Counted from the first letter of the stretch, positions 43,753 to 53,810 are shown. The stretch: DNA of 64,000 bases from an uncultured Prevotella sp. (GCA_900319905.1 ONQB01000011.1:62889-126888), one strand, 5' to 3'. The notes: a model not told the origin generated them from the letters alone. Numbers and translations: made by a program.

Positions 43753-43766
43753 TTGACATATATCAA
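43753..43766. promoter_or_regulatory. CRP/FNR-like site of the amylase promoter
   Basis: TTGACATATATCAA fits TTGAY-N4-RTCAA and is centred 33.5 bp upstream of the amylase -7 box. Confidence 0.5.
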
Positions 43767-43782
43767 CATCTATTTATAGGAT

Positions 43783-43794
43783 GCAATCGGTTGC
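43783..43794. promoter_or_regulatory. LacI-type operator of the amylase promoter
   Basis: GCAATCGGTTGC is a near-palindrome with its centre 62.5 bp upstream of the amylase -7 box, the same distance as at susC, lacI and malQ. Confidence 0.65.
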
Positions 43795-43907
43795 ATGAGG
43801 CTTGTTTTTCACAATTGTCAGCCAGCGGAGCTATGCTGTTGCACAAGACCGGTCGTATGCCTTCTTTGTGAAAATGAGTGTATAATTGGTGCAATAAGGC
43901 CTTTTTA

Positions 43908-43934
43908 TTGACTTGCGTCAATGACATAAGTCAA
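43908..43934. promoter_or_regulatory. Tandem CRP/FNR-like sites of the susC promoter
   Basis: TTGACTTGCGTCAA (43908-43921) and ATGACATAAGTCAA (43921-43934) share one base. Both match TTGAY-N4-RTCAA with at most one change. Confidence 0.55.
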
Positions 43935-43944
43935 AAACGATCAT

Positions 43945-43956
43945 GCAAACGTTTGC
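43945..43956. promoter_or_regulatory. LacI-type operator of the susC promoter
   Basis: GCAAACGTTTGC is a perfect 12-bp palindrome with the central CG usual for LacI-family operators. Its centre is 61.5 bp upstream of the -7 box at 44012. Confidence 0.75.
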
Positions 43957-44011
43957 GCTAGTAAATTGGCAAATAGCAGGAAAAATAAAATAAGACACTC
44001 TAAATTCTTCT

Positions 44012-44019
44012 TAAATTTG
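44012..44019 (+). promoter_or_regulatory. -7 box of the susC operon
   Basis: TAAATTTG matches TAnnTTTG exactly, 67 nt upstream of the ATG. No TTTG is seen 19-23 nt further upstream, which fits an activator-dependent promoter. Confidence 0.6.
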
Positions 44020-44085
44020 CAGCAACAATAGCAGAAAAGTCTAAATAACTAATAGAAATTATATACCAATCTTAATATAAAGCAA

Positions 44086-47000
44086 ATGATGAAGCAGGTA
44101 AAAATCAAGATGCCTCGCAGAATGTTGGTCCTCACAGGAGGATTACTTCTTGCGGCAAGTTCCTGGGCACAGACTGGTGTCATCAAGGGACAAGTGAAAG
44201 ATGCTTCCGGCGAGCCCGTCATGGGTGCTACCATCCAGGCTGGCGGTAAGACCGTCGGCATTACTGACATGGATGGTAACTATCAGGTGAAGGTTGCTCC
44301 GGGCACCAAGCTCACTATTACTTATTTGGGCATGGCCCCGCAGACGGTCGATGCCACCGACAACGCCGTCATCACCATGCACGATGACGCCAAGGCCTTG
44401 AACGAGGTGGTGGTGATCGGCTACGGCGTGGCCAAGAAAAACGACCTCACCGGCTCGGTGACGGCCATCAAGCCCGACGAGAAGAACCATGGACTCGTGA
44501 CCAACGCGCAGGAGATGATGCAGGGCAAGATTGCCGGTGTCAACGTTACGACGACCAACGGTCAGCCGGGCGCCGGAGCTACCATCCGCATACGTGGCGG
44601 CTCGTCACTGAACGCTTCCAACGACCCGTTGATCGTCATCGACGGCCTGCCCATGGACAACCAGGGCGTGAAGGGTTTGTCGAACCCCCTCTCCATGGTC
44701 AACCCTAACGATATCGAGAGCTTCACCGTCTTGAAGGACGCTTCCGCCACCGCCATCTACGGTAGCCGCGGCTCCAACGGTGTCATCATCATCACTACGA
44801 AGAAGGGCCGCAAGGGCTCGGCTCCCAAGGTGAGCTACAACGGCAACGTGTCGATGGCCACCATTCCCGAGTACATCGACGTGCTCGACGGCAATGAGTA
44901 CCGTGCGCTTGTGAAGCAGCTCTATCCCGGTAAGACCGTTGACGGCAAGTATGTGGCATCCGCTCGCGAGAACCTCTTAGGCTCAGCCAACACCGACTGG
45001 CAGAAGCAGATTTACCACACGGCCATCTCTACCGACCATAATATTACGGTGTCGGGCGGCCTGAAGAACATGCCTTACCGCGTCAGCGCGGGCTTCACCG
45101 ATGAGAACGGTATCCTGAAGACTTCCAACTTCCAGCGTACCACCGCCAGCGTCAACCTCAGCCCCACGCTGTTTGACGATCACCTGACGTTCAACATCAA
45201 CGGCAAGTTCATGTATGCGCACAATCGCTACGCCAACACCGATGCCATCGGGGCGGCCGTGAGCTTCGACCCCACACAGCCCGTTTATTCGAGCGACGCT
45301 AAGTTCGCCAACTTCAACAACTACTGGGAGTGGACGCAGGCCGCCTCGTTTGGCGACAGCGCTTGGCCACTGACCAAGATTGATCTGGCAACAGCCAACC
45401 CAGTGGCTTTGATCAATGGCAACCTCGACCGCGCCAACTCCTATGACTACATGGGCAACGTGGAGGCCGACTATAAGATTCATGGCTTTGAGGACCTTCA
45501 CCTTCACGTGAATGCCGCCGGCGACTGGTCAAACGGTAAGCAGCGTCAGGACGTGCAGCCCTGGAGCCCGGCCAACCTCTACTATGGTTTCCACAAGACC
45601 GACCACGAGAACAAGTACAACCTCAACTTCAGCGCCTACGCTCAGTATCTGAAGGACTTCGCCAAGACGCAGCACTTTGACATCATGGGCGGTTATGAGT
45701 GGCGTCATGAGAAGTACTGGGGCGACTACAACCAGTTCGGTCTTTATCCCTCAACTAATAAGGCCAACGCCGGAAAGAAATACAACGAGCAGAACAGTGA
45801 GTGGAAATCAGAGCACTACCTCGTCTCCTTCTACGGCCGTATGAACTACTCGGCCTTCGACCGCTACATGCTCACCGCCACGTTCCGCGCCGACGGCAGC
45901 TCGCGCTTCCCGAAGAACAACCGCTGGGGTTACTTCCCATCAGTGGCTTTGGGCTGGAAGATCAACAATGAGCCTTTCCTGCGCAGCGTCAAGCAGATCG
46001 ACGAGTTGAAGCTCCGCCTCGGCTGGGGTCAGACCGGCCAGCAGGAGGGCATCGGCGACTATCTATACTTCCCTGTCTATCAGGAGCCTACCAGCACACA
46101 GGCCCTCTATCCCGCAGCCGGCGACGGTAAGCAGTACATCCCACAGGGTTACAACGAGAATCTGAAGTGGGAGACCACCACCACCTATAACGCCGGTATC
46201 GACGTGAGCCTTTGGAACAGTCGCGTAAGCGCCAGCTTCGATGTGTATAAGCGTAAGACCACCGACCTGCTGATGAATGCTCCTGTGGCTTCTCTGTCCA
46301 ACTTCGGTAACCGCATCATGAAGAACATCGGTTCGATGGAGAACACCGGTTTTGAGGCCGCCATCACCGTGCGACCCATTCAGACTGCCGACTGGCACTG
46401 GGAACTTACCGGCAACGCTACTTACAACAAGAACAAGATTACTGAGCTTGCAGGCGACGGCCAGCCCATTGAGTATGGCGATGTAGGCCTCGGTAAGGGC
46501 AACTACGGTCAGGCTCACCAGGTGGGCGAGCCCGTCGGATCGTTCTTCGTCTATCAGCAGGTTTATGATGTCAACGGGAAGCCTTTGCAGGGTGTCGTCG
46601 TCGACCGCAATGCTGACGGTGTCATCGACTACAACGATAAGTACTACTACAAGTCATCCGTGGCTCCCTGGCTCTTCGGCCTGAGCTCACGCCTGCAGTA
46701 TAAGAACTGGGATCTTGGTATCGGTCTGCGCGCCAGCGTGGGCAACTATGTCTTCAACAAGATGAAGATGGGTTATCGCTCACCTTATTACATTGGCACC
46801 GGCACGGGCTATATGAGCAACACCATGCCTTATTCGCTTGAAGTGAACTATCTCAACGGCGAGAAGATTTACGATGCACTGAGCGACTACTTCGTGGAGA
46901 ACGCCTCGTTCCTGAAGTGCGACAACATCACGCTGGGCTACTCGTTCACCAACCTCTTCCACGGAGGCTCCTACAATGGTCTGAGTGGACGCATCTACGC

Positions 47001-47127
47001 CAGCTGCACCAATGTGTTCACTATCACCAACTATTCAGGTCTTGACCCGGAGGTCAACGGCGGTATCGACGGCACGGTCTATCCGCGTCCGAGAACGTTC
47101 CTCATTGGTCTGAACCTTGATTTCTAA
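44086..47127 (+). CDS. susC: SusC family TonB-dependent outer-membrane receptor
   Basis: This 1013-residue outer-membrane importer takes up malto-oligosaccharides with SusD as its lid. The signal peptide (MLVLTGGLLLAASSWAQ) is followed by a carboxypeptidase-regulatory-like domain (GVIKGQVKDASGEPVMGATI), the SusC signature region (LNEVVVIGYGVAKKNDLTGS), a plug domain ending SRGSNGVIIITTKKG, and the 22-strand barrel. The starch role rests on its neighbours: SusD, SusE- and SusF-like lipoproteins and a divergent amylase. First gene of the operon, under the regulated promoter at 44012. Confidence 0.95.
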   Translation: MMKQVKIKMPRRMLVLTGGLLLAASSWAQTGVIKGQVKDASGEPVMGATIQAGGKTVGITDMDGNYQVKVAPGTKLTITYLGMAPQTVDATDNAVITMHDDAKALNEVVVIGYGVAKKNDLTGSVTAIKPDEKNHGLVTNAQEMMQGKIAGVNVTTTNGQPGAGATIRIRGGSSLNASNDPLIVIDGLPMDNQGVKGLSNPLSMVNPNDIESFTVLKDASATAIYGSRGSNGVIIITTKKGRKGSAPKVSYNGNVSMATIPEYIDVLDGNEYRALVKQLYPGKTVDGKYVASARENLLGSANTDWQKQIYHTAISTDHNITVSGGLKNMPYRVSAGFTDENGILKTSNFQRTTASVNLSPTLFDDHLTFNINGKFMYAHNRYANTDAIGAAVSFDPTQPVYSSDAKFANFNNYWEWTQAASFGDSAWPLTKIDLATANPVALINGNLDRANSYDYMGNVEADYKIHGFEDLHLHVNAAGDWSNGKQRQDVQPWSPANLYYGFHKTDHENKYNLNFSAYAQYLKDFAKTQHFDIMGGYEWRHEKYWGDYNQFGLYPSTNKANAGKKYNEQNSEWKSEHYLVSFYGRMNYSAFDRYMLTATFRADGSSRFPKNNRWGYFPSVALGWKINNEPFLRSVKQIDELKLRLGWGQTGQQEGIGDYLYFPVYQEPTSTQALYPAAGDGKQYIPQGYNENLKWETTTTYNAGIDVSLWNSRVSASFDVYKRKTTDLLMNAPVASLSNFGNRIMKNIGSMENTGFEAAITVRPIQTADWHWELTGNATYNKNKITELAGDGQPIEYGDVGLGKGNYGQAHQVGEPVGSFFVYQQVYDVNGKPLQGVVVDRNADGVIDYNDKYYYKSSVAPWLFGLSSRLQYKNWDLGIGLRASVGNYVFNKMKMGYRSPYYIGTGTGYMSNTMPYSLEVNYLNGEKIYDALSDYFVENASFLKCDNITLGYSFTNLFHGGSYNGLSGRIYASCTNVFTITNYSGLDPEVNGGIDGTVYPRPRTFLIGLNLDF

Positions 47128-47170
47128 TTCTTCAGTGGTTACTGTTCAATATATTTAATAGAATAATATT

Positions 47171-48832
47171 ATGAAATTCAATATAAAGAAAGCTTTCCCT
47201 ATCCTTGGCTTAGCCATGACCTTAGGTATGAGCTCTTGCGTCAATGACTTGGATGTCAAGCCTATTGACCCCCGCCTGAACACCCAGGTGGATGCCAGCA
47301 AGCTTTTCAATAAGATGTATGCCGAGTTCGTCTTCGAGGGCAAAGGCCCGGGCGAGTCGGAGCTTGACCTCGGCGACGCTGGTCTGTCGGTGCTGTACCG
47401 TCTGCTGTGGAATGCCAACGAGCTGACCACCGACGAGGCCATCTGCGGATGGACCGATAAGGGTGTCGCTGAGTTCAGTAAGAACTCCTTCACCGCTGCC
47501 AACGAGAGTCTTTACGGACTGTGGTGGCGTCTCAACTTCGGTGTGTCTATCTGCAACCAGTATCTCAAGGAGTGTGCTGACTACGACAAGACGATGACGG
47601 CGGAGGCTCACTTCATGCGCGACCTTTACTATTATTATCTGCTCGACAACTTCGGCAACCCCTCTTTCTCGGAGACCATGCCTGACCCCGATCCGAAGCA
47701 GATCAAGAGTGCCGACCTCTACAACTTCATCGTGAAGGACCTGGAGGAGAATATGGGCAACATGCTCCCGCCTTCTGTACGCAAGAAGGGTGAGAAGAAC
47801 TACTCGCGTGCCGACCAGAGCGCAGCCTGGATGCTCCTGGCCCGCCTCTATCTCAATGCCGAGAAGTACACCGGCAAGGCTGAGTGGGCCAAGGCAAAGG
47901 AATATGCCGACAAGGTCATCAAGCAGTCAGGACGCACGCTCTGGGAGGGCGACAACGCCACTACCCACCGCAGTGCCAACGGCAAGTATTCTGCTTACCA
48001 GATGCTCTTCATGGCCGACAACGACCAGACGGGTGCTTACAATGAATGCATCTTCGGCTTCGCCCTCGATGGTGGCACGGCTGCCTCCTGGGGCGCTTCC
48101 ACGTTCCTCCATGGTTCTACATGGGATGCGAATATGGCTGCCGACTATCCTCAGAAGTCTTCGCAGGCTTGGGGTGGTAACCGCACACGTGTAGATTTGG
48201 TGAAGAAGTTCATCAGCCTTACCGACCTGAACAGCCTCGACTCCTGGACTCCTGAGACCATCACCAAGGCCGCCGGTGACGACCGCGCCCTGCTCTATGG
48301 TGACAATGCTGACGGAAGCCACGGTAAGAAAGACCGTAAATATACCAACGACGATATTGCGACGTTTGCCGATGGTATCGCTACAACTAAGTTCACCAGC
48401 GACCGCTCCGATGATGGCCCCACAGCTGTCTCTGACCACTGCGACAACGATATCATGCTGATGCGTCTGCCTGAGGCCTATTACATCTATGCTGAGGCTG
48501 AGGCTCGCGAGGCCGGATCAGAGGTGACGCTCACTGAGGGTACCCGTCTCATTAATGAGGTACGCAAGCGTGCCAACAACAACAACCTGCTTTCGTCCTA
48601 CACGCTGGACGAGCTGCTCGACGAGCGTGCCCGTGAGTTCTACTTCGAGGGGCTGCGCCGTACCGACCTCATCCGCTACGGATACTTCGGCAACAGCAAC
48701 TACACCTGGCAGTGGAAAGGCGGCGTGCAGGAGGGCGGCAAATTCCCGTCTTATTTCAACATCTTCCCCATCCCGCAGACGGAACTTGGTACCAACCACA
48801 ACCTCAAGCAGAATCCGGGTTATGCTGGATAA
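47171..48832 (+). CDS. susD: SusD/RagB family starch-binding lipoprotein
   Basis: This 553-residue surface lipoprotein pairs with SusC. The lipobox (LGMSSC, Cys23) ends the signal peptide. The tetratricopeptide-like SusD fold is supported by LYGLWWRLNFGVSICNQYL, AEAHFMRDLYYYYLLDNFGN, the ADQSAAWMLLARLYLNAEKY helix pair and the C-terminal LDELLDERAREFYFEGLRRT. It starts 43 bp after susC. Which residues bind glucan cannot be read with confidence. Confidence 0.94.
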   Translation: MKFNIKKAFPILGLAMTLGMSSCVNDLDVKPIDPRLNTQVDASKLFNKMYAEFVFEGKGPGESELDLGDAGLSVLYRLLWNANELTTDEAICGWTDKGVAEFSKNSFTAANESLYGLWWRLNFGVSICNQYLKECADYDKTMTAEAHFMRDLYYYYLLDNFGNPSFSETMPDPDPKQIKSADLYNFIVKDLEENMGNMLPPSVRKKGEKNYSRADQSAAWMLLARLYLNAEKYTGKAEWAKAKEYADKVIKQSGRTLWEGDNATTHRSANGKYSAYQMLFMADNDQTGAYNECIFGFALDGGTAASWGASTFLHGSTWDANMAADYPQKSSQAWGGNRTRVDLVKKFISLTDLNSLDSWTPETITKAAGDDRALLYGDNADGSHGKKDRKYTNDDIATFADGIATTKFTSDRSDDGPTAVSDHCDNDIMLMRLPEAYYIYAEAEAREAGSEVTLTEGTRLINEVRKRANNNNLLSSYTLDELLDERAREFYFEGLRRTDLIRYGYFGNSNYTWQWKGGVQEGGKFPSYFNIFPIPQTELGTNHNLKQNPGYAG

Positions 48833-48880
48833 TGAGTATTTTAGATAGAAGAGTCTAACTGACACAATGATTAAATGATT

Positions 48881-49795
48881 ATGAAAAAGATATTTTCATT
48901 GGCGATGATGCTTGTGAGCATTCTTGCGATGTTCACGGCCTGTGACGAGGACAGGGACTCCAACCCTGTCATCAAGTCGCCTACAACATTCACCATCAAC
49001 CAGTCGCCTGTGGCCGACCAGTACATCCAGTTGGCTAAGGGCAACAACGTGAACCTCACGTGGTCGCAGCCCGACTACGACTATAACGCTTTCGCCACTT
49101 ATAAGATTCAGGTGGGGCTTGTCGGAAACGACGGCAAAGTGACCTGGAACATGAAGGACGGTAAGCCCAAGTTCTTGGCTTCTACTTATACTAAGGCCAA
49201 TTCCAACATCGACGGTGAGGAGATTGCCGCCGCTATCTGCGAGCTCGATGGTTTCAAGGATAAGACAGAGTATGTAGACAAAGGCTATCGCGAGGTGGCA
49301 CTCCGTGTCTATTCCTGCATCGAGACCTCTATGGGTGAGGAGATCGCCGGCACAGGCATCATGTCGTCCAACTATGCCACGTTCAAGCACATGGCAGCCT
49401 ACAACGCTGTGAAGAGCCCAGGGTTCATCTATATCGTCGGTAGCTTGGATGGCTGGAAAGAGCCTAACGCGGGTAATGCCGATTATTATAAGGACTGGCG
49501 CCTGTTCGAGAACGAGGACGGTATCGACTCCAAGGAATACCACGGAACCTTCGAAGTTCCTGCCGGTGACCTGCTTTTCCGCTTCTATGCTGCCCTGACT
49601 GGATGGGATGCCGACTCGTACGGCTCTCAGAAGGATGACAGTCCGGTAGATGTTTCCTTTGATGCCTCCGGCTCTTATGAAGGCAAGCTGGTCAAGGGTA
49701 AAGGTTCCTACCAATTCGCCGGATTCCCGGGCGGCAAGGTGAAGATCACCGTCAACATGAAGAAGAATACGGTTAAAGTAGAAGTTGTCAAATAA
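48881..49795 (+). CDS. SusE-like starch-binding outer-membrane lipoprotein
   Basis: This 304-residue lipoprotein has a signal peptide with lipobox MFTAC. The N-terminal part resembles the SusE Ig-like domain (FTINQSPVADQYIQLAKGNNVNLTW is its start, given here only in part as NVNLTWSQPDYD). The C-terminal part is a SusE/SusF-type starch-binding domain (FIYIVGSLDGWKEPN, with the aromatic GW pair). It is shorter than B. thetaiotaomicron SusE, with probably one binding domain. An ATG two codons upstream (48875) is also possible. It lies 48 bp after susD. Confidence 0.85.
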   Translation: MKKIFSLAMMLVSILAMFTACDEDRDSNPVIKSPTTFTINQSPVADQYIQLAKGNNVNLTWSQPDYDYNAFATYKIQVGLVGNDGKVTWNMKDGKPKFLASTYTKANSNIDGEEIAAAICELDGFKDKTEYVDKGYREVALRVYSCIETSMGEEIAGTGIMSSNYATFKHMAAYNAVKSPGFIYIVGSLDGWKEPNAGNADYYKDWRLFENEDGIDSKEYHGTFEVPAGDLLFRFYAALTGWDADSYGSQKDDSPVDVSFDASGSYEGKLVKGKGSYQFAGFPGGKVKITVNMKKNTVKVEVVK

Positions 49796-49812
49796 CTCTA
49801 AACGCAACAACA

Positions 49813-51342
49813 ATGAAAAAGATAAGTTTATATATGATAGCTCTCCTGAGCGCCGTCCTGACGGGTTGTAGCGACAACTACGACCCGGAGGTAGGTCCGC
49901 AGGCCAACCAGCAGGAGAGCCCGGTCAAGGTGAGCGATGCTTCCGTCACCAATTCCGTTGGTACCATTGACCTTACCAAGCTCATCAATGAGACCACGCA
50001 CTCAGAGACCCCGATTGCCTTCGGTAAGGCTACGGTCAAGGAGGGTGCCATGCCCGCCAACACCGTGCTGAAGGCAGAGGTGGAGGTGTCAAACACTGAG
50101 GACTTCGCCAAGTCGGCCACCGTCTCCACGACGATGAACGACACCACGAACGTCTTCTCCGTGTCGCCCACAGAGTTAGAGAATGCCTGGTTCAACAACA
50201 TCACCAAGAACCCGGCCACCACGAAGTTGTATTATCGCACCATTCTCTATACGGTGACCAAGGACGATGCCGCCGCGCGCATCGGCCAACCGGGCGTGGA
50301 CTTCTTCTCGCCTTCCAACACGACGCTCACCCCGCTCAATAAGGTGAGTATCGCCAAGGCTTACTACATCCTTGGGGGTCCTAACAGCGACTGGGCTGCT
50401 TCTGCCACCAACCGCAGCATCAAGTTCAGCCACAGCGACAAGGACGTGTATGAGGATCCTGTCTTCACCGTTACCTTCGATGCTGCTGCCAGTGGCGACA
50501 CATGGTTTGCCATCGCTGATGACGCTGCTTGCGATGCAGTCACGAACGGTGACTGGTCTCAAGTCTACGGCATTGTCGGCGGCAAGAATGATGCTACCGA
50601 GGGTAAGATAGACCGCCGTGCTGTGCTTGGTGCCGACAACTCTTTCAAAGTGCCTGAGGGTGCCAAGAAGATCCGTGTCACCCTTGACATGATGGAAGGC
50701 ACGTTCAAGGTCGAGGCCATCAACTTCAATACTGTGGTTTATTTCCGCGGAGCCACCAACGGCTGGGGCGACGGAGCGCAGAAGCTCGGCCTTACCGATG
50801 AGGCCAAGGGTATCTATACCGGCTACGTGTATTGCGCCGACCCGAATGGCTGGGGCAATGAGTTCAAGCTTGCCAAGGATGCATCCGATTGGAATAAGGG
50901 CGAGTACAACAGCACTAATGTGACTGTCTCCGGTGACATTACAGCCAAGGACGGTGGCAACTTTATAGCTGCCAAGGGCGAGGGGCTCTATTATCTCGAG
51001 CTCGACGCTGCCAATATGACCCTGAAAGCCACGAAGATTACCAACATGAACCTTGTGGGCGGCTTCAACGGCTGGAACCAGGCTGACGATGCCCAGCAGA
51101 TGAAGTGGGATGCCAAGCACTACTGCTTCGTTATGACCAACGCCGCCGTCACGGCCGATGGATGGAAGTTCACGGCAAACAATGACTGGGTCATCAACCT
51201 CGGTGGCAATGACACGACGGAACCGTCATCGAAGATTAGTGATTTGATACCCGGCGGCAAGAACCTGAACGTGGTGGGCAAGACCATCAGGCTCTACCCT
51301 TGCCGTACCAATACAGATAAGATTTACGCAACGGTTGAATAA
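49813..51342 (+). CDS. SusF-like starch-binding outer-membrane lipoprotein
   Basis: This 509-residue lipoprotein has lipobox LTGC near residue 19. After an N-terminal domain it carries at least two, probably three, SusE/SusF-type carbohydrate-binding repeats; VVYFRGATNGWGDGAQKL (about 312) and MNLVGGFNGWNQADDAQQM (about 414) are the clear ones, each with a conserved NGW. The repeats hold glucan chains at the surface for SusC/SusD. It lies 17 bp after the SusE-like gene. Confidence 0.85.
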   Translation: MKKISLYMIALLSAVLTGCSDNYDPEVGPQANQQESPVKVSDASVTNSVGTIDLTKLINETTHSETPIAFGKATVKEGAMPANTVLKAEVEVSNTEDFAKSATVSTTMNDTTNVFSVSPTELENAWFNNITKNPATTKLYYRTILYTVTKDDAAARIGQPGVDFFSPSNTTLTPLNKVSIAKAYYILGGPNSDWAASATNRSIKFSHSDKDVYEDPVFTVTFDAAASGDTWFAIADDAACDAVTNGDWSQVYGIVGGKNDATEGKIDRRAVLGADNSFKVPEGAKKIRVTLDMMEGTFKVEAINFNTVVYFRGATNGWGDGAQKLGLTDEAKGIYTGYVYCADPNGWGNEFKLAKDASDWNKGEYNSTNVTVSGDITAKDGGNFIAAKGEGLYYLELDAANMTLKATKITNMNLVGGFNGWNQADDAQQMKWDAKHYCFVMTNAAVTADGWKFTANNDWVINLGGNDTTEPSSKISDLIPGGKNLNVVGKTIRLYPCRTNTDKIYATVE

Positions 51343-51413
51343 AGTCTAATGCACGATAGGGAGGAATGGCTTTGTGTCATCCTTCCTATTTAGCTTCTAA
51401 TAATTGGAATTTT

Positions 51414-52571
51414 ATGAATAAAGCATTTTCCTTTTTGACAGCGGCTGCGCTCTGCCTCAGCCTGTCTGCCAATGCCCAGAAAGCGGACAGAGACTATTCG
51501 TCCGCGCATAATTTCATCGGCGTTCAGGGTGGTGGCCAGGTCACTTTCACCCACTACAAGCTCACCGACCTCCTCACGCCGCAGTATGCCGTCCAGTTCG
51601 GCCGTTACTTCAACGACAAGGTGGGTGCCCGTCTCCATGTGATGGGCTGGCAGAACAAGGGCGGCTTCAAGGCCAGCCGCTTCAACCTCCAGAATGACGT
51701 CGACTATAAGTTCAAGGCCATCACGGGCGACCTCGACCTGCTGATGAACATGACCAACATCATCAGCCCCAAGCGGGCCTCGCATGCCTTCGACTGGGTG
51801 CTGCTCGCCGGCTTCGGCGTGAACTACGGCTGGGACTTCGACGAGTATGAGAACATCACCAAGTCGTTCACGGCCCTCAACGCCACCTATCCGCAGAACT
51901 GCGGCACAAAGCATGCCAGCTATAACGGACGCTTAGGCACGCAGCTCAACTGGAACGTGTGCGACGCCTTCACCATCGGTCTTGAGCTGCAGGCCAACTA
52001 CAAGAACGACATGTACAACCTCAAGGTCAACAACAACCCCGACTGGCAGGCTGCCGCACTGCTGGGCCTGACCTACAACTTCGGCTACAAGAAGAAGGCG
52101 CCGAAGCAGGTGGAGCCTGTCTATGAGACCCGCCTCGACACCACCTGGTACAACGAGACCGTGTATAAGAAGGTGACCGAGGAGGAGACGCTCCGCCGCG
52201 ACATCTTCTTCAGCATCCGCAAGAGCTCGCCCGTCAGCGAGCAGACGGTGGCCGACATTGTCAACTTCGTCAACAGCCACAAGGATGCCAAGGTCGTGGT
52301 CACCGGCTATGCCGACAAGGGCACGGGCAGCGCCAAGGTCAACATGAAGTACTCGCGCCAGCGTGCCGAGGCCGTGGCCGACGCGCTCGTCAAGGCCGGT
52401 GTCGACAAGTCCGTCATCACCACCGAGTACAAGGGCGACACCGTCCAGCCGTTTGCCGAGAACGACCGCAACCGCGTCACTGTCACCGTGGCCACCGGCA
52501 AGGCCGAGAAAGACAAGCCTGAGACCGTAAGGAAGTACCGCACCAAAGAGGTGCGCGTGCGTGTCAACTGA
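51414..52571 (+). CDS. OmpA family outer-membrane protein
   Basis: This 385-residue protein starts with a signal peptide (MNKAFSFLTAAALCLSLSANAQ); the frame is open upstream, but this ATG at 51414 is the only fitting start. An eight-strand-type beta-barrel (about residues 35-230) is followed by a linker and an OmpA C-terminal domain (VVVTGYADKGTGSAKVN..SRQRAEAVADAL..NDRNRVTV) that binds peptidoglycan. The gene follows the SusF-like gene by about 70 bp and may be in the same transcript; a terminator begins 1 bp after its stop. Confidence 0.9.
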   Translation: MNKAFSFLTAAALCLSLSANAQKADRDYSSAHNFIGVQGGGQVTFTHYKLTDLLTPQYAVQFGRYFNDKVGARLHVMGWQNKGGFKASRFNLQNDVDYKFKAITGDLDLLMNMTNIISPKRASHAFDWVLLAGFGVNYGWDFDEYENITKSFTALNATYPQNCGTKHASYNGRLGTQLNWNVCDAFTIGLELQANYKNDMYNLKVNNNPDWQAAALLGLTYNFGYKKKAPKQVEPVYETRLDTTWYNETVYKKVTEEETLRRDIFFSIRKSSPVSEQTVADIVNFVNSHKDAKVVVTGYADKGTGSAKVNMKYSRQRAEAVADALVKAGVDKSVITTEYKGDTVQPFAENDRNRVTVTVATGKAEKDKPETVRKYRTKEVRVRVN

Positions 52572-52595
52572 TCAGGCCCGCGCCTGAGGTTTTTA
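52572..52595 (+). terminator. Terminator of the susC operon
   Basis: TCAGGC and GCCTGA pair around a 4-nt loop (CCGC) directly after the stop codon, followed by GGTTTTTA. Confidence 0.65.
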
Positions 52596-52622
52596 CCGCT
52601 CATATCCATATAGGAAGAGGGC

Positions 52623-52761
52623 GTATCAGAATTGAAGAAGTCCAGAAGTCCGGAAGTCAGGAAGTCCCGTCATTACTATAATAATACTTTATTATCAGGT
52701 ATTTGTGCATTTGACAGAACTTCAGAACTCCCGGACTCCCGGACTTCTTCAATTTTGATAC
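52623..52761. repeat. Inverted-repeat element with 8-nt iterations (GGAAGTCC type)
   Basis: Two arms of about 49 nt (52623-52671 and 52713-52761) are imperfect inverted copies, sharing ATTGAAGAAGTCC at the outer end, with a 41-bp AT-rich centre. Each arm is built from 8-nt iterations (AGAAGTCC, GGAAGTCA and complements). The same design occurs at 60687-60852. It lies between the OmpA gene and the RAYT gene. Confidence 0.8.
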
Positions 52762-52787
52762 ACCCTCAGATTTATGTGTGGCTTCTC

Positions 52788-53810
52788 TCACTCGCAGATT
52801 TTCCTTGCTATCTCGTTGAGATTGAGACATTCTGAACGTCTGATAGTTCTGTACTTGTTGCTGTGGAAAGTAGGTCCGAGGAAAAGAAGTTGGCCTTTGG
52901 CGCAGGCATCGAAACTTTTGCCCGTCGGTTTTGCCAAAGGAGCTAAACCATTGTTTTTTAGAATGATTTCGGGGAAGCCTGTATCGAAGGCTTCCCGCAT
53001 GATGGCTCTCTCGCCGGGTGAAATAGATGGTGAGATGAGCACGGCTCCTTGACGGCAAAGTGAGAGGACTTCTTCCTTCTTTTTCTCGATTTGCCCGGTG
53101 GTGAGGCTTCGTGAACACTGTATTTGAACGAGGAAGGGCTTGCGCAGCAGAAAGCTGTTGCCGATGGCGGAAAACGTCATGCCTTTCCAGGTTAATGAGT
53201 GTTGTACGCGGAAGAACTCTGGATGATCGCGTTTGACGAGGAGCCGCCGGGGATTGTCGGATAAATATTGTACCCAGTTGTCAAGCTGGCCCTCGCGAAG
53301 CAGGATTTTGTCATTGTATTGAGGAGCAAAGAGAATGCCGTGGCTGCGGTCCTGACGGTGGATATCCTGGTGCTGGCGCTGCACGGCAGCGTCGTATAGA
53401 ACGGGATGAAGGGTAAGGAATGAGTGGCGGCAGCCGGTCTTAAACCTGTTGAGTATGGTGCCTAATGGAACAGAGAGGCGACTAGTCACGAAAAGGATGG
53501 CGTGGAAATGGTCGGGCATTAGTTGAAAGGCAATGTTGTGCAACTCCGGCATTCGGTCTGTCATGCCTTGCCAGTTGTCGATGATGGCCTTTCCGAGGGG
53601 TGTTGGCACGATATGGGGTGCCTGAGGGTGGCCGTAAGGCTGGTGTGCGTCTCCCTCAATGTGGCCGAAAAGGGGTACGCGGCTTTCCGTGACCATGGTT
53701 ATCAGGTAAATTTGGCGGGAACGGTAGTCGTGGTCCTGCTTGCGGCGTGTCATGGAGGGCTTCTTCGCTCCGGCGTACATGCGTTTTTGTCTCAGGCTTT
53801 CTTCATCCAT
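52788..53810 (-). CDS. RAYT: REP-associated tyrosine transposase (Y1_Tnp)
   Basis: This 340-residue protein contains the IS200/IS605-like Y1 transposase domain of the REP-associated type. IAFQLMPDHFHAILFV holds the HUH-type HFH (101-103), and VQYLSDNPRRLL has a candidate catalytic Tyr. The ATG at 53810 (MDEESLRQKR) is chosen because the frame upstream is low complexity. About 110 extra C-terminal residues (ISPGERAIMREAFDTGFP, then KPTGKSFDACAKGQLLFLGP) are outside the Y1 core; I do not recognise this domain with certainty. Matching REP-like hairpins lie upstream at 53929 and 54014, the arrangement expected of a RAYT. Confidence 0.85.
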   Translation of the reverse strand: MDEESLRQKRMYAGAKKPSMTRRKQDHDYRSRQIYLITMVTESRVPLFGHIEGDAHQPYGHPQAPHIVPTPLGKAIIDNWQGMTDRMPELHNIAFQLMPDHFHAILFVTSRLSVPLGTILNRFKTGCRHSFLTLHPVLYDAAVQRQHQDIHRQDRSHGILFAPQYNDKILLREGQLDNWVQYLSDNPRRLLVKRDHPEFFRVQHSLTWKGMTFSAIGNSFLLRKPFLVQIQCSRSLTTGQIEKKKEEVLSLCRQGAVLISPSISPGERAIMREAFDTGFPEIILKNNGLAPLAKPTGKSFDACAKGQLLFLGPTFHSNKYRTIRRSECLNLNEIARKICE